Source: Haemophilus haemolyticus
GTDB lineage: Bacteria; Pseudomonadota; Gammaproteobacteria; Enterobacterales; Pasteurellaceae
Direction: 5' to 3'
Length of the DNA: 64,000 bases
NCBI RefSeq assembly: GCF_001679045.1
Contig: NZ_LYCK01000011.1
Span: 83,673 to 147,672 of the forward strand
The translations under genes and the position numbers were made by a program. Below the pieces are notes generated by a model. That model was not told the origin of the DNA. It made no database searches and was given only the letters and a program-made list of their open reading frames with translations. This document shows, in pieces, positions 1-10,482 of the stretch; within the stretch, counting starts at the first letter, position 1; each line of letters opens with the position of its first letter.

Positions 1-1457
1 CCCCAAGGACCTGCTGATTTTATCAGTTCTGCCGTCTCAAGATTAAATTCATTTGAATTTAATTCGCCATCGGTCCAAATGACACCTTGCAAATGTTCTT
101 CATCAATCCAATCGGCAACGGTTTGATTAAAAATATGTTGGAAATCGTCAAAGTGTTCTTCTCGGAGGCTTAATCCCGCGGCCATCGCATGGCCACCAAA
201 TTTTAAAATCATATTAGGATGTTGCGAATGAATACGCTCTAAAACATCACGCATATGTAAGCCTTCAATAGAACGAGCAGAACCTTTCAAGGTTCCCTCA
301 CCATCTTTTGCGAAGGCAATCACTGGGCGATGATATTGCTCCTTAATCCGAGATGACACAATACCCAACACACCTTGATGCCAATCTGGTTGATAAAGTG
401 TAATCCCCGAAGGTAACTCTTTAAAAAGTGCGGTGAGATTTTGGCAAATTTCTAGCGCCTCAAGCTTCATGCCTGCTTCAATTTCTTTACGAGTTTGGTT
501 GAGTTGATCAAGATCTAAAGCCAATTCTCTGGCCTTTAGCATATCGTCCGCCAATAAAAGCTCTACCCCAATCGACATATTGTCTAAGCGCCCGGCCGCA
601 TTTAAACGAGGTCCGATACAAAAACCGAGATCACTTGAAGTAAACTGTTCAATATTACGGTTAGCCACTTCTGCTAATGCAACAATACCGGGACGGCAAC
701 GCCGTGCACGAATCCGCATTAAGCCTTGATAAGCAAGGATACGATTATTCTGATCTAAAGGCACCACATCCGCGACAGTACCCAATGCTACTAGATCGAG
801 CAAATCAGTAAAACTAGGTTGTGTTTCTGCAGTAAAAATACCGAGTTCACGAAATTTTGCTCGTACGGCTAACATCAAATAAAACGCAACACCAACGCCC
901 GCTAAGGATTTTGAAGGAAAACCACACTGACTTAAATTAGGATTAACAATGGCATCAGCTGGCGGCAAAGTTTCCGGTGGTAAATGATGATCTGTCACTA
1001 AAACACGCACACCTTTCTCTTTCAAAAATGCAACGCCTTCAAAAGATGAAACACCATTATCCACCGTCGTTAACAGCTGAACACCCTTTTCAATCGCCAT
1101 TTCAGCCACAGGAATACTCAAACCATAACCTTGTTCAAATCGATTTGGTACAAGATAATCCACATCGGAAAAACCAAGTTGTCTTAAAGCAAGCACACTT
1201 AATGCTGTGCTAGTTGCACCATCAGCATCAAAATCCCCAACAATCACTATTTTTTGCTGTTGTTGGTAAGCTTCCACTAATAAATTTACGGCTTGTTCAA
1301 TACCATATAGCTGATTTGGATTCAGCATTGATTTTAAAGTGCGGTCTAATTCTTCGGTATTTTGAATATGGCGTGCGCGATAAAGGCGATCTAATAACGG
1401 ATGGTTTGAAACAGAATTTCCAATTGGAATTTCACGGCGTTTGATAAGTTTTTTCAC
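1..1457 (-). CDS. recJ: Single-stranded-DNA-specific exonuclease RecJ (3' end outside window)
   Basis: RecJ degrades single-stranded DNA 5' to 3' in recombination (RecF pathway), mismatch repair and base-excision repair. About 485 residues are present; the family is usually near 575, so roughly 90 C-terminal residues lie beyond the left edge. The DHH phosphoesterase signatures are visible: DFDADG at about residues 75-80, VDNG near 132 and TDHH near 155-158. The start is a GTG at 1457 (VKKLIKRREIP); no better ATG lies upstream. It follows dsbC on the same strand after 75 bases that hold a 9-bp hairpin, so the two may be partly co-transcribed, as dsbC-recJ are in enterics. No frame break is visible in the part present. 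Confidence 0.95.
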   Translation of the reverse strand, partial: MKKLIKRREIPIGNSVSNHPLLDRLYRARHIQNTEELDRTLKSMLNPNQLYGIEQAVNLLVEAYQQQQKIVIVGDFDADGATSTALSVLALRQLGFSDVDYLVPNRFEQGYGLSIPVAEMAIEKGVQLLTTVDNGVSSFEGVAFLKEKGVRVLVTDHHLPPETLPPADAIVNPNLSQCGFPSKSLAGVGVAFYLMLAVRAKFRELGIFTAETQPSFTDLLDLVALGTVADVVPLDQNNRILAYQGLMRIRARRCRPGIVALAEVANRNIEQFTSSDLGFCIGPRLNAAGRLDNMSIGVELLLADDMLKARELALDLDQLNQTRKEIEAGMKLEALEICQNLTALFKELPSGITLYQPDWHQGVLGIVSSRIKEQYHRPVIAFAKDGEGTLKGSARSIEGLHMRDVLERIHSQHPNMILKFGGHAMAAGLSLREEHFDDFQHIFNQTVADWIDEEHLQGVIWTDGELNSNEFNLETAELIKSAGPW

Positions 1458-1487
1458 GGTGTATTTTATTTTAATTTATCACATTCA

Positions 1488-1510
1488 AAGGGCATATAAG
1501 ATATGCCCTT
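1488..1510 (-). terminator. Intergenic hairpin between dsbC and recJ
   Basis: A perfect 9-bp inverted repeat (AAGGGCATA / TATGCCCTT) with a 5-base loop sits between the dsbC stop and the recJ start. It lacks a clear T-run on the minus strand, so it may attenuate or protect the mRNA 3' end rather than stop all transcription. Confidence 0.5.
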
Positions 1511-1532
1511 ATAAATATGAATATCGCTACAA

Positions 1533-2222
1533 TTATTTTGTTGTTTCTTCAAGTGCGCTCAATAAATCAGCTGGTTTTAAATAACCGCCAATAAGCTCAC
1601 CAGTTGAGGTAACAATACTTGGTGTGCCATTTACGCCAAATTGCGCGCCTAATTCATAATGTTTTTTCACAACATTTGGGGTTTTAACTTCTTTCGGTAA
1701 ATTGCCTTTTTCTGCTTCATTTAAAGCAAAAACAGGATCTTTTGCCGTCCAAATCGCTTCCATTTGTTTTGCAGTTTGGTTATTCATGCCCGCACGAGGG
1801 AAAGCTAAATAACGCACGGTAATACCAAGATCGTTATATTCTTTTAATTGCTGATGTAATAAATGGCAATAATGGCAAGTAATGTCCATAAATACGGTCA
1901 CAACATGCTTTTCATTTTTTGCGGGATAAACAATCATCTCATTTTTATAAGAATTAAGTTTATCCACTAAAATTTTACCCGCCACATCAACAGGACCATT
2001 ATTTGTAAGTTCGTAAAGTTTACCTTGGAAAGCATATTTTCCATCGTCCGTCACATAAAGTACGCCTTGATCTGTTACGGCAGTTTTGATACCTGAAATT
2101 GGCGAGGATTTCACATCAATATTGGATGCGCCAAGAGACTGTAATTTGCTTTTAATTGTGGCATCATTTGCCATTGCATTAGCCGCAGCCACGCACAAAA
2201 GTGCGGTAAAAATTTTCTTCAT
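1533..2222 (-). CDS. dsbC: Thiol:disulfide isomerase DsbC
   Basis: Periplasmic homodimeric disulfide isomerase that reshuffles wrong disulfides and is kept reduced by DsbD. The 229-residue protein starts with a cleavable signal peptide (cut expected after Ala-Met-Ala, residue 18), then an N-terminal dimerisation domain and a thioredoxin-fold domain. The active-site motif is C-H-Y-C at residues 116-119 (C-G-Y-C is the E. coli form), with the cis-proline loop GVNGTPSIV near residue 199. An AGGA ribosome site lies just before the ATG at 2222. It is divergent from prfB and upstream of recJ. Confidence 0.95.
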   Translation of the reverse strand: MKKIFTALLCVAAANAMANDATIKSKLQSLGASNIDVKSSPISGIKTAVTDQGVLYVTDDGKYAFQGKLYELTNNGPVDVAGKILVDKLNSYKNEMIVYPAKNEKHVVTVFMDITCHYCHLLHQQLKEYNDLGITVRYLAFPRAGMNNQTAKQMEAIWTAKDPVFALNEAEKGNLPKEVKTPNVVKKHYELGAQFGVNGTPSIVTSTGELIGGYLKPADLLSALEETTK

Positions 2223-2353
2223 TTTTTGTTCCTAAATAGCTTGAGTAAGAAAGTCTGAAATTATAGAGAGATTGCTAATTTCTGCAAGGTCAAACTATCC
2301 AAAAATAAGAAAATAGCATATAATTCCACACTTTATCACACAGTGAATTTATT

Positions 2354-3452
2354 ATGTTTGAAATCAATCCTGTAAAAAATAAAATCACCGACTTATCCGA
2401 CCGCACTTCGGTGCTTCGGGGGTATCTTTGACTTCGATGCCAAAGTTGAGCGTTTAGAAGAAGTCAATGCGGAATTAGAACAGCCAGATGTTTGGAATGA
2501 TCCAGATAAAGCCCAAGCGCTTGGTAAAGAACGCGTTTCTTTAGAACAAGTTGTAAATACCATCAAAAATTTAGAACAAGGCTTAGAAGATGTTGATGGG
2601 TTGTTAGAACTCGCCATCGAAGCAGAAGATGAAGACACTTTCAATGAAGCAGTTGCTGAATTAGATGAACTCGAACAACAACTCGAAAAATTAGAGTTCC
2701 GTCGAATGTTTAGTGGCGAACATGATGCTTGCGATTGCTATGTGGACTTACAAGCAGGTTCTGGCGGTACGGAAGCTCAAGATTGGACAGAAATGTTGCT
2801 CCGTATGTATCTCCGTTGGGCTGAAAGCAAAGGTTTTAAAACAGAACTGATGGAAGTATCTGACGGTGATGTAGCTGGATTGAAATCAGCAACGATTAAA
2901 GTGAGCGGTGAATATGCTTTTGGTTGGTTACGAACAGAAACCGGTATTCATCGTTTGGTGCGTAAAAGTCCATTTGATTCCAATAACCGTCGTCACACAT
3001 CATTCAGCGCAGCATTTGTCTACCCTGAAATTGATGACGATATTGATATTGAAATCAATCCTGCTGATTTACGTATTGATGTTTATCGTGCATCAGGAGC
3101 TGGTGGTCAGCACGTAAACAAAACTGAAAGTGCGGTGCGAATTACCCATATGCCAAGTGGCATTGTGGTGCAATGTCAAAATGACCGTTCACAGCACAAG
3201 AACAAAGATCAAGCGATGAAACAATTAAAAGCGAAATTGTATGAGCTTGAATTACAGAAGAAAAATGCAGATAAACAAGCAATGGAAGATAATAAATCTG
3301 ACATTGGTTGGGGAAGCCAAATTCGTTCTTATGTATTAGACGATTCACGCATTAAAGATTTGCGTACTGGCGTGGAAAACCGTAATACGCAAGCCGTATT
3401 AGACGGTGATTTAGATCGATTTATTGAGGCGAGTTTAAAAGCTGGGCTTTAA
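2354..3452 (+). CDS. prfB: Peptide chain release factor 2 (programmed +1 frameshift)
   Basis: RF2 ends translation at UGA and UAA. The gene needs a programmed +1 frameshift: the zero frame runs 25 codons from ATG 2354 to an in-frame TGA at 2429-2431 within CTT-TGA-C. Reading then shifts so that GAC (Asp) follows, and continues to the stop at 3450-3452. The product is 365 residues, the usual RF2 length. An internal Shine-Dalgarno-like CGGGGG (2417-2422) lies just upstream of the shift, as in other bacteria. The SPF anticodon-like tripeptide (RKSPFDSN) and the catalytic GGQ (SGAGGQHVN) are present. lysS follows, as in E. coli. The mechanism lets RF2 control its own synthesis. Confidence 0.96.
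2403..2432 (+). promoter_or_regulatory. RF2 recoding site with adjacent UUCG hairpin
   Basis: The recoding signal consists of the SD-like CGGGGG at 2417-2422, the slippery CTT at 2426-2428 and the TGA-C at 2429-2432. Directly upstream, GCAC-TTCG-GTGC (2403-2414) would form a 4-bp stem closed by a C(UUCG)G tetraloop. That hairpin is built largely from an uptake-signal copy (ACCGCACTT, 2400-2408). Confidence 0.85.
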
Positions 3453-3464
3453 GCATGATTTGCT

Positions 3465-3491
3465 GGATAAGTAAAGATGAGTTACTTATCC
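3465..3491 (+). other. 10-bp hairpin between prfB and lysS
   Basis: GGATAAGTAA (3465-3474) and TTACTTATCC (3482-3491) form a perfect 10-bp stem with a 7-base loop, 13 bases after the prfB stop. No T-run follows. It may act as a processing or attenuation element between the two genes. Confidence 0.45.
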
Positions 3492-3564
3492 CATCATAAG
3501 AAATAATCCAAAAGTGCGGTTATTTTTGAAGGTATTTTTAAAGTTAAAATTAAAGGTAAACAAT

Positions 3565-5073
3565 ATGTCAGAACAAGAAGTTAAAGAATTAGATCTCAAT
3601 GGCGAAATGCTCGTTCGTCGTGAAAAATTAGCCGCATTACGTGCAAAAGGTAATGCCTTTCCAAATAAGTTTCGTCGTGATGCGCTCGCACAAGATTTGC
3701 ACAATCAATATGATGCAGAAGACGGTGAAATCTTAAAAGAGAAAAACGTTGAAGTACAAGTTGCTGGCCGTATTATGACTCGCCGCGCAATGGGTAAAGC
3801 GACGTTTATCACCATTCAAGATATGAGCGGTAAAATCCAGCTTTATGTTGCACGCGATAATTTGCCAGAAGGCGTTTACAAAGATGACGTTGGTACTTGG
3901 GATTTAGGTGACATCATTGGCGTTAAAGGCACTTTATTTAAAACCAAAACAGATGAACTCACCGTTAAAACCACTAAAGTTCAACTTTTAACTAAAGCGC
4001 TTCGCCCATTACCAGATAAATTCCATGGCTTAACCGACCAAGAAGTTCGCTATCGCCAACGTTATTTAGATTTAATTTCTAACGAAGAATCTCGCCGCAC
4101 TTTTATTATTCGTTCTAAAGTTGTCGCGGGTATTCGTGAATATTTCATTTCTAAAGGTTTTATGGAAGTGGAAACGCCAATGTTACAAGTGATTCCAGGC
4201 GGTGCATCTGCGCGTCCTTTCGTGACTCATCACAATGCATTAGATGTGGATATGTATTTACGTATTGCACCTGAACTTTATTTAAAACGCTTAGTCGTTG
4301 GTGGATTTGAACGAGTATTTGAATTAAACCGTAACTTCCGTAATGAAGGGGTTTCTGTTCGCCATAATCCAGAATTTACTATGCTTGAATACTACCAAGC
4401 GTATGCGGACTACCATGATTTAATGGATAACACCGAAGAACTTCTTCGTAAACTAGCGATTGATATTCTTGGTACTACTATTGTGAAATACGGTGAATAC
4501 GAATTTGATTTTGGTAAACCATTCGAACGTATTACGTTACACGATGCAACAATTAAATATGGTGCAGACAAAGGTATCGTAAAAGAAGATTTATATGACT
4601 TTGATCGTGCAAAAGCCACGGCAGAACGCTTAGGTATTGAAGTACAAAAATCTTGGGGCTTAGGCAGCATTGTCAATGCAATTTTTGAAGAAGTAGCTGA
4701 ACATCACTTAATTCAACCAACATTCTTAATGGCTCATCCTGCGGAAATTTCGCCACTTGCACGTCGTAATGATGAAAATCCTGATGTAACAGATCGTTTT
4801 GAGCTATTTATCGGTGGTCGTGAAATCGGTAATGGTTTCTCAGAATTAAATGACGCTGAAGATCAAAATGAACGTTTTGATGCACAAGTGGCTGCGAAAG
4901 AAGCGGGCGATGATGAAGCGATGTTTAAAGATGAAGACTTTGTTGTTGCGCTAGAACACGGCTTACCACCAACAGCTGGTGAAGGTTTAGGTATCGACCG
5001 TCTAGCAATGCTTTATGCAAATGCACCATCAATTCGTGATGTTATCTTATTCCCTGCAATGCGTCAGAAATAA
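3565..5073 (+). CDS. lysS: Lysyl-tRNA synthetase, class II
   Basis: Cytoplasmic enzyme that charges tRNA-Lys with lysine. The ATG at 3565 ([16 protein letters not shown]) gives 502 residues, matching the class II LysRS family (about 505). A further in-frame upstream start at 3514 would add residues encoded by the intergenic region and an uptake signal, so I reject it. An N-terminal OB-fold anticodon-binding domain (about residues 55-165) precedes the catalytic core. Class II motifs are visible: motif 2 around [23 protein letters not shown], and motif 3 at the C-terminus ([12 protein letters not shown]). It lies downstream of prfB, the arrangement seen in enterics. Confidence 0.96.
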   Translation: MSEQEVKELDLNGEMLVRREKLAALRAKGNAFPNKFRRDALAQDLHNQYDAEDGEILKEKNVEVQVAGRIMTRRAMGKATFITIQDMSGKIQLYVARDNLPEGVYKDDVGTWDLGDIIGVKGTLFKTKTDELTVKTTKVQLLTKALRPLPDKFHGLTDQEVRYRQRYLDLISNEESRRTFIIRSKVVAGIREYFISKGFMEVETPMLQVIPGGASARPFVTHHNALDVDMYLRIAPELYLKRLVVGGFERVFELNRNFRNEGVSVRHNPEFTMLEYYQAYADYHDLMDNTEELLRKLAIDILGTTIVKYGEYEFDFGKPFERITLHDATIKYGADKGIVKEDLYDFDRAKATAERLGIEVQKSWGLGSIVNAIFEEVAEHHLIQPTFLMAHPAEISPLARRNDENPDVTDRFELFIGGREIGNGFSELNDAEDQNERFDAQVAAKEAGDDEAMFKDEDFVVALEHGLPPTAGEGLGIDRLAMLYANAPSIRDVILFPAMRQK

Positions 5074-5086
5074 TAAAGATACAAAG

Positions 5087-5114
5087 AAAAGCCACCATTT
5101 GGTGGCTTTTTTAT
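5087..5114 (+). terminator. Rho-independent terminator of lysS
   Basis: AAAGCCACC / GGTGGCTTT stem with a short ATTT-type loop, followed by a T-run on the plus strand, 14 bases after the lysS stop. Confidence 0.85.
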
Positions 5115-5120
5115 CGAAAC

Positions 5121-5146
5121 ATAAAAAAGGGAGCTAACGCTCCCCT
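5121..5146 (-). terminator. Rho-independent terminator of mdh
   Basis: GGGAGC (5129-5134) pairs with GCTCCC (5139-5144) around a 4-base loop. On the minus strand it is followed by a run of T (the AAAAAA at 5123-5128 on plus), placed 14 bases after the mdh stop. Confidence 0.85.
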
Positions 5147-5158
5147 TATTTTTAATGA

Positions 5159-6094
5159 TTAACCATTAATAAATTTTTCACCTAATTCAATATCTGCACG
5201 TAAAGTCGGCAACATATTTTCTAGAGCTTGTTGCTCAAAATTGCTTAATGGGCCAATTGGTAAAATTTCTTCTACACCTTCTTTGCCTAAACGAACTGGT
5301 TGAGAGAAGAAACGAGCATATTTGCCATCACCTTCAACATAAGTACATTCAACAACTGTCTCGCCACTCAATCCTTTCACTAAAGAACGAGCAAAACGTG
5401 CTGCTGCTTGTGCCATTGAAAGAGTTGCAGAACCGCCACCCGCTTTTGCATTGACCACTTCTGTACCTGCATTTTGGATACGTTTTGTTAATGGTTCGAT
5501 TTCATCTTCATTCCACTCAGCATATTGAACTTGAGAAAGTAATGGAAGAATAGTCACACCTGAGTGACCACCAATAACAGGAACGCTCGTACGAGAAACA
5601 TTTAAACCTTTTAATTCAGCCACAAAAGTTTCAGAACGTAACACGTCTAAAGTTGTCACACCAAATAATTTACGTTTGTCGTAAACACCTTCTTTTTTCA
5701 ATACTTCAGCCGCAATCGCAACAGTTGTATTTACTGGGTTAGTAATGATACCAACGCACGCTTTCGGGCAAGTAACCGCGACTTTCTCAATTAAACCACG
5801 AACAATGCCTGCATTAATATTGAATAAATCTGAACGATCCATACCAGGTTTACGCGCAACGCCAGCAGAAATTAATACAACATCCGCACCTTTAAGCGCA
5901 GGAGTTGGATCTTCACCAGAAAAACCTTTCACATTCACTGCAGTTGGAATATGGCTCACATCCACTGCAACGCCAGGGGTAACAGGGGCAATATCATATA
6001 ATGCTAAATCTGAACCAGCAGGCAACTGAAGTTTTAGTAATAACGCTAATGCTTGACCAATACCGCCTGCGGCGCCTAATACTGCAACTTTCAT
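5159..6094 (-). CDS. mdh: Malate dehydrogenase (NAD)
   Basis: Interconverts malate and oxaloacetate with NAD in the TCA cycle and its reductive branch. At 311 residues it matches the enteric enzyme (312). The Rossmann glycine motif GAAGGIGQA is at residues 7-15, and the catalytic histidine lies in IGGHSG near residue 177. Substrate-contacting arginines (for example [10 protein letters not shown]) are visible. AGGAG precedes the ATG. It is divergent from argR, the order also found in E. coli. Confidence 0.96.
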   Translation of the reverse strand: MKVAVLGAAGGIGQALALLLKLQLPAGSDLALYDIAPVTPGVAVDVSHIPTAVNVKGFSGEDPTPALKGADVVLISAGVARKPGMDRSDLFNINAGIVRGLIEKVAVTCPKACVGIITNPVNTTVAIAAEVLKKEGVYDKRKLFGVTTLDVLRSETFVAELKGLNVSRTSVPVIGGHSGVTILPLLSQVQYAEWNEDEIEPLTKRIQNAGTEVVNAKAGGGSATLSMAQAAARFARSLVKGLSGETVVECTYVEGDGKYARFFSQPVRLGKEGVEEILPIGPLSNFEQQALENMLPTLRADIELGEKFING

Positions 6095-6249
6095 AAATAC
6101 TCCTTATGTGTTAGTTAATTTAAGATGACCTGATTTTAAAATTTTCATCTCACAATTACAAACAGAGAAATATCATTCTATGATCTAGTTCACATTTCTG
6201 AGGTAATTTTTTCCTTCTCTTTGTTTTTATTCACATTTAAGTTGCTGAA

Positions 6250-6288
6250 AATGAATTTTTATGCAATTCTTATGCAAATTTTTGACTA
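6250..6288 (+). promoter_or_regulatory. Tandem ARG boxes upstream of argR
   Basis: Two 18-bp imperfect palindromes resembling the ArgR box lie 3 bp apart: ATGAAT...ATGCA (6250-6267) and ATGCA...TTGAC (6271-6288). Their spacing matches the known tandem ARG-box geometry. They sit 13-51 bases before the argR ATG, which suggests autoregulation. Confidence 0.55.
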
Positions 6289-6300
6289 TTGAAAAATAAA

Positions 6301-6756
6301 ATGACTGACAATTTAACTCGTGCTTTTAAAGAATTACTTAATCAAGAACGCTTTGGCTCTCAAAGTGAGATTGTCGATGCCTTAAAAAAACAAGGCTTTA
6401 CAGGCATTAATCAATCAAAAATATCAAGAATGCTCACCAAATTTGGCGCTGTTCGTACCCGTAATACCAAAATGGAAATGGTCTATTGCTTACCAGGTGA
6501 ATTGAGTGTTCCGAATACCAGTAGCCCATTAAAAAATCTTGTATTAGACGTTGATTACAATGATATGTTAATTGTCATTAAGACTTCTCCAGGTGCGGCA
6601 CAACTCATCGCTCGCTTACTCGATTCAATTGGAAAATCAGAAGGCATCTTAGGCACTATCGCAGGCGATGACACAATTTTTATCACACCAACGCGTGGTA
6701 CAAAAATTGTCGATTTACTCAAAAATGTTCAACGTTTATTTGAAAACGCGTTGTAA
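6301..6756 (+). CDS. argR: Arginine repressor ArgR
   Basis: Hexameric repressor of arginine biosynthesis genes; it also helps Xer recombination in enterics. The ATG at 6301 ([13 protein letters not shown]) gives 151 residues. A TTG four codons earlier is possible but unlikely. The N-terminal winged helix contains [14 protein letters not shown] and [17 protein letters not shown]. The C-terminal arginine-binding hexamer domain has the conserved [10 protein letters not shown]. Two ARG-box-like palindromes precede it. Its stop overlaps the ATG of the next gene by one base (TAATG), so translation may be coupled. Confidence 0.95.
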   Translation: MTDNLTRAFKELLNQERFGSQSEIVDALKKQGFTGINQSKISRMLTKFGAVRTRNTKMEMVYCLPGELSVPNTSSPLKNLVLDVDYNDMLIVIKTSPGAAQLIARLLDSIGKSEGILGTIAGDDTIFITPTRGTKIVDLLKNVQRLFENAL

Positions 6757-7646
6757 TGAACATTTTATTAACTGGAGGCACAGGACTTATCGGCAAAGCA
6801 CTTGTAGAACAACTCTGCTTACGCAATGAACAAGTGACGATCTTAACGCGCTCAAGTACGTCGCACACTATCTCAAAGCAAAAAAACATCAAATTTATTA
6901 CCGCACTTTCAGAACTCGATTTACAAGAACAGTTTGATGCCATCATCAATCTTGCTGGCGAGCCGATTTTTCATAAAGCTTGGACGACAAAGCAAAAATC
7001 TATTTTACGAAAAAGCCGTTTAAGCCTCACTAGCCAACTGGTTAAATTCATTAATCAATATCAGCAACACCCTATTTTTATTTCAGGTTCAGCGACTGGA
7101 ATTTACGGCGATCAAGACGAACAAAAAATTACCGAAACAAGCAAAACAGCAAAAACTTTCACCGCACAATTATGCCAAGATTGGGAAAATATTGCGCGAC
7201 AAGCTGATGCAAGAGTTTGTTTGATTCGGACAGGCATAGTCTTTTCTAAGAAAGGAGGCGCACTTGCTAAAATGTTGCCTTTATACAAATGGGGACTTGG
7301 CGGCAAACTGGGCAATGGAGAGCAATATTTTCCCTGGATTGCTTTGGAAGATATGGTCAATGGCATTTTATTTTTACTCGATCATTCAGAGTGCCAAGGA
7401 TCATTTAACTTAACCGCCCCGAATCCCATAAAACAGCATAAATTTAACCACACTTTGGCTAGGATATTAAAACGTCCAGCCTTTGCAATCATTCCAAAAT
7501 GGGGATTACATTTCATTCTTGGCGAACGAGCGAATCTATTACTCGAAAGTCAAAATGTTGAGCCTGAAAAATTACTCAACGCGGGATTCCGATTTCAATA
7601 TTCTGATTGCGAAAACTATCTAAAAGATATCCTAAAAAACAAATAA
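6756..7646 (+). CDS. TIGR01777-family NAD(P)-dependent sugar epimerase-like protein (YfcH type)
   Basis: A 296-residue extended short-chain dehydrogenase/reductase-like protein. The N-terminal dinucleotide-binding motif [11 protein letters not shown] is at residues 6-16. The middle of the protein contains SGSATGIYG, and the C-terminal half carries the DUF1731-type region (FNLTAPNPI... [21 protein letters not shown]) typical of the YfcH/TIGR01777 group. The substrate is not known for this family. Its ATG overlaps the argR stop, so the two genes are likely one transcript. A hairpin terminator follows. Confidence 0.88.
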   Translation: MNILLTGGTGLIGKALVEQLCLRNEQVTILTRSSTSHTISKQKNIKFITALSELDLQEQFDAIINLAGEPIFHKAWTTKQKSILRKSRLSLTSQLVKFINQYQQHPIFISGSATGIYGDQDEQKITETSKTAKTFTAQLCQDWENIARQADARVCLIRTGIVFSKKGGALAKMLPLYKWGLGGKLGNGEQYFPWIALEDMVNGILFLLDHSECQGSFNLTAPNPIKQHKFNHTLARILKRPAFAIIPKWGLHFILGERANLLLESQNVEPEKLLNAGFRFQYSDCENYLKDILKNK

Positions 7647-7684
7647 AAAAATCACCGCACTTTTTTTAATGCAGTGATTTTTAT
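7647..7684. terminator. Bidirectional terminator between the YfcH-type gene and purF
   Basis: AAAAATCACcGCA / TGCaGTGATTTTT is an imperfect long stem whose left arm includes an uptake-signal copy (ACCGCACTT). A- and T-rich flanks on both sides suit termination of both converging genes. Confidence 0.7.
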
Positions 7685-7712
7685 CGGACTAGATCTCTCG
7701 CCTTATCACAAT

Positions 7713-9230
7713 TTATTGTTCATTATAAATTTCAAGATTAGATGCTTGTTTTTCACGTTTTTTCTTTGCACTATCGTTCCGTTGACTTGCAATTTTTTCT
7801 AAATATTCTGGCGTGATGTCGCCTGTAATATATTCGCCTGTGAACACTGAACAATCAAATCCTCGAATAGCTGGATTTTCTAATTGAACTGATTCGGTAA
7901 GTGCAGTCAAATCTTGGAAAATTAGTTTATCAACGCCAATCAAATGCGCAATTTCATCAACATTTCGACCGTAAGCGATCAGTTCATCACGGCTCGGCAT
8001 ATCAATACCATATACATTCGGATAACGAATTTCTGGAGCAGCAGAGGCAAAGTAAATTTTCTTCGCGCCTGCTGAGCGAGCCATTTCAACGATTTGCTCA
8101 GAGGTTGTACCGCGAACGATAGAATCGTCCACCAATAAGACGTTTTTATCTTTAAATTCAGCTTTGATGGTATTCAATTTGCGACGAACCGAACTAATAC
8201 GCTGTGCTTGTCCCGGCATAATAAACGTACGACCAACATAGCGATTTTTCACAAATCCTTGTCGATAAGGTTTCCCTAATACACGAGCTATTTGTAACGC
8301 AATATCTGTGGAAGTTTCAGGAACGGGAATCACCACATCAATATTATCAATTTCATCCGCCCATTCTTTTGCAATTTTCTGTCCGAGTTTTTCGCCCATG
8401 TGAACACGTGCAGCATAAACAGAGACGCCATCAATCGTTGAATCTGGGCGTGCAAAATAAACATATTCAAAAATACAAGGATTTAGCACCGCACTTTCGG
8501 CACATTGTTGCGAATAAAGCTCGCCATCAAACGTCACATAAACGGCTTCACCTGGGGCAATATCGCGAACAAAGTCAAAACCCACAATATCTAAGGCTAC
8601 TGTTTCAGAGGCAAACATATACTCAGTTGTGCTATTTTCTTCGCGTTTACCCAGCACCAAAGGACGAATACCAAAAGGATCACGAAACGCAACCATGCCA
8701 TGCCCAATAATCATCGCTAAACAAGCATAAGCACCTCGCACATCGTTGTGAGTTTTACGAACGGCATAGAAAATATCTTGTGGATCGAGGTGATCTTGAG
8801 GAATATGATCGAGATGGTTGGCGAGAATATTAAGAAGAAGTTCAGAATCTGAATTCGTGTTTACATGGCGGCGAGCTGTTTTAAAGACTTTTTCTTTTAA
8901 CTCCACTGAGTTGGTTAAATTGCCGTTATGCACTAAAGTGACACCATAGGGGGAATTCACATAAAAAGGCTGTGCCTCTGACACGCTAGAACTCCCCGCT
9001 GTAGGATAGCGAACATGCCCCAACCCAGCATTTCCTTGCAACCGTAGCATATGCTCTTGATGGAACACATCACTCACTAAACCGTTAGCTTTGCGTAAGC
9101 GGAAACGATTTTCATCGTCAACCGTCACAATGCCAGCAGCATCTTGCCCACGATGTTGCAAAAGAGTTAATGCTGCATAAATAGATTCATTAACCGGACT
9201 TTGGCTAACAATACCGACAATACCACACAT
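7713..9230 (-). CDS. purF: Amidophosphoribosyltransferase
   Basis: Catalyses the first committed step of purine synthesis, PRPP plus glutamine to phosphoribosylamine. At 505 residues it equals the E. coli length. The N-terminal glutaminase has the nucleophile Cys2 (MCGIVGIV) and the [11 protein letters not shown] loop. The C-terminal phosphoribosyltransferase domain carries the PRPP loop [13 protein letters not shown]. The start is fixed by Cys2, with AAGGAA upstream. It lies 10 bases downstream of cvpA, the conserved cvpA-purF operon. Confidence 0.97.
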   Translation of the reverse strand: MCGIVGIVSQSPVNESIYAALTLLQHRGQDAAGIVTVDDENRFRLRKANGLVSDVFHQEHMLRLQGNAGLGHVRYPTAGSSSVSEAQPFYVNSPYGVTLVHNGNLTNSVELKEKVFKTARRHVNTNSDSELLLNILANHLDHIPQDHLDPQDIFYAVRKTHNDVRGAYACLAMIIGHGMVAFRDPFGIRPLVLGKREENSTTEYMFASETVALDIVGFDFVRDIAPGEAVYVTFDGELYSQQCAESAVLNPCIFEYVYFARPDSTIDGVSVYAARVHMGEKLGQKIAKEWADEIDNIDVVIPVPETSTDIALQIARVLGKPYRQGFVKNRYVGRTFIMPGQAQRISSVRRKLNTIKAEFKDKNVLLVDDSIVRGTTSEQIVEMARSAGAKKIYFASAAPEIRYPNVYGIDMPSRDELIAYGRNVDEIAHLIGVDKLIFQDLTALTESVQLENPAIRGFDCSVFTGEYITGDITPEYLEKIASQRNDSAKKKREKQASNLEIYNEQ

Positions 9231-9240
9231 TTTGTGTTCC

Positions 9241-9732
9241 TTATTGATTAAGCGTTGGATTTAAAAAACTTGAACTTGCCTGAAGTTGTTGAAAGAACCA
9301 TTCAATAATAAAACCAAAGTGCGGTATTAATTGAGATTCTTTCCACCAATCAGTTTGTTCAAAATTGGTGAAGGTATCCATGAAAAATAATAACGCAGCG
9401 ACAATCAGTGCACCGCGTACTAAACCAAAAATCGCACCTAACACACGATCTGTGCCACTTAAACCCGTCTTATCTACTAATTGACTAATCACATAATTTA
9501 CTATGGCGCCCACGATTAAAGTCAGTACAAATAAAATCCCGATTGCGGTTCCGTTACGAATATACATTGATTCAATTTGCGTAAGATAAGCTGCAAGATA
9601 AGGATAGAACTGGCTTGCTACAATAAATGCCACAACCCAGCTACCGAGTGAAAGCACTTCGCGCACAAAACCGCGTAATAAACTGACAAGAATGGAAAAA
9701 GCGATAATGCCAATAATAATGTAATCGATCAT
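9241..9732 (-). CDS. cvpA: CvpA family membrane protein
   Basis: Inner-membrane protein needed for colicin V production in E. coli and linked there to envelope stress tolerance; its biochemical role is unsettled. The ATG at 9732 ([14 protein letters not shown]) gives 163 residues and has a GAGAG ribosome site at a suitable distance; a TTG five codons upstream is rejected. About four hydrophobic segments are visible: residues 1-20, 28-50, 66-88 and 104-122. It is the first gene of the cvpA-purF pair. Confidence 0.92.
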   Translation of the reverse strand: MIDYIIIGIIAFSILVSLLRGFVREVLSLGSWVVAFIVASQFYPYLAAYLTQIESMYIRNGTAIGILFVLTLIVGAIVNYVISQLVDKTGLSGTDRVLGAIFGLVRGALIVAALLFFMDTFTNFEQTDWWKESQLIPHFGFIIEWFFQQLQASSSFLNPTLNQ

Positions 9733-9818
9733 TAAAAAATCTCTCAATGAAAAACGGCCGTTTAAAACGACCGAGGTATTCTACAAAAATAAAGCCCAAA
9801 AGAAAACGTTTGCGTAAA

Positions 9819-10262
9819 CTAAATTTCCTGCCAAAAAGCACGTTCAAATTTGCTTTGAGCTTTCTTTAAGACTTCTGCTAAATGTTGGTATGTCGGTTGA
9901 TCTTGCACGAAAGGCAAGGGTTCATGTAGTTGTTTTAAGCGTTCGCAAATATCATAAAACCATACCGCACTTTGATTTTCTAATGGCGAATTCGCACGCT
10001 TACCAAGCCAATAAAGACCTTGAAAAGGAATAAGCAAGGCAAAAAGTGCGGTCAAAATTGCAATAGAAAAGGCCATCAAATCATTTTTTGCATAAATCTG
10101 TTGCCACACCACTGCAAATACAGCAACAAAGGGCATGAATTTTTGTGCAAAATTCGTGGCTTTCATAATGCGGTTTTCAGGGAAAATAATCCCTAATTTA
10201 GCCTCCTGTGGCCAAGTATTAAGATAAATTTGTCCCTGTTTTAAAATGGAAAAAAATGCCAT
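9819..10262 (-). CDS. yfbV: UPF0208 membrane protein YfbV
   Basis: The ATG at 10262 ([24 protein letters not shown]) gives 147 residues; AAAGGTG upstream supports it over a start nine codons earlier. The sequence has two hydrophobic segments near residues 45-63 and 68-86 and a soluble C-terminal tail. It matches the YfbV family, found next to ackA-pta in enterics; E. coli YfbV has been reported to help insulate the Ter macrodomain, but the role in Haemophilus is not known. It is divergent from ackA. Confidence 0.9.
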   Translation of the reverse strand: MAFFSILKQGQIYLNTWPQEAKLGIIFPENRIMKATNFAQKFMPFVAVFAVVWQQIYAKNDLMAFSIAILTALFALLIPFQGLYWLGKRANSPLENQSAVWFYDICERLKQLHEPLPFVQDQPTYQHLAEVLKKAQSKFERAFWQEI

Positions 10263-10482
10263 AAAAACACCTTTAAAAAACAACCGCACTTATCATACCC
10301 CAGTTTGCCTGAAATTGTCACCTTACTGAAAAAGTTTAATTTTTCAAAAAGTTCCATAAATCGTTGTCTTTTTATGCTGGGATGAATTTATTTTGTTTAT
10401 CAAAAGGTGTATCCTATGCCAGATTTTTTCAGTCCATCTACAAGGTGGATTTCCATTAACTTTAATCAAATATAGGGTTCCC

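Noticed and set aside
977..1444. Two plus-strand frames near the left edge
   Set aside because: They are antisense to recJ, whose DHH motifs are clear on minus.
2393..2644. Minus-strand frame of 83 codons over the start of prfB
   Set aside because: It is the antisense shadow of prfB, Ser/Ser-rich with no family likeness, while prfB plus its frameshift site fully explains the region.
10290..10482. FNR-type site before ackA
   Set aside because: TTTATCAAAA is present but the other half-site matches poorly, so I do not call it.
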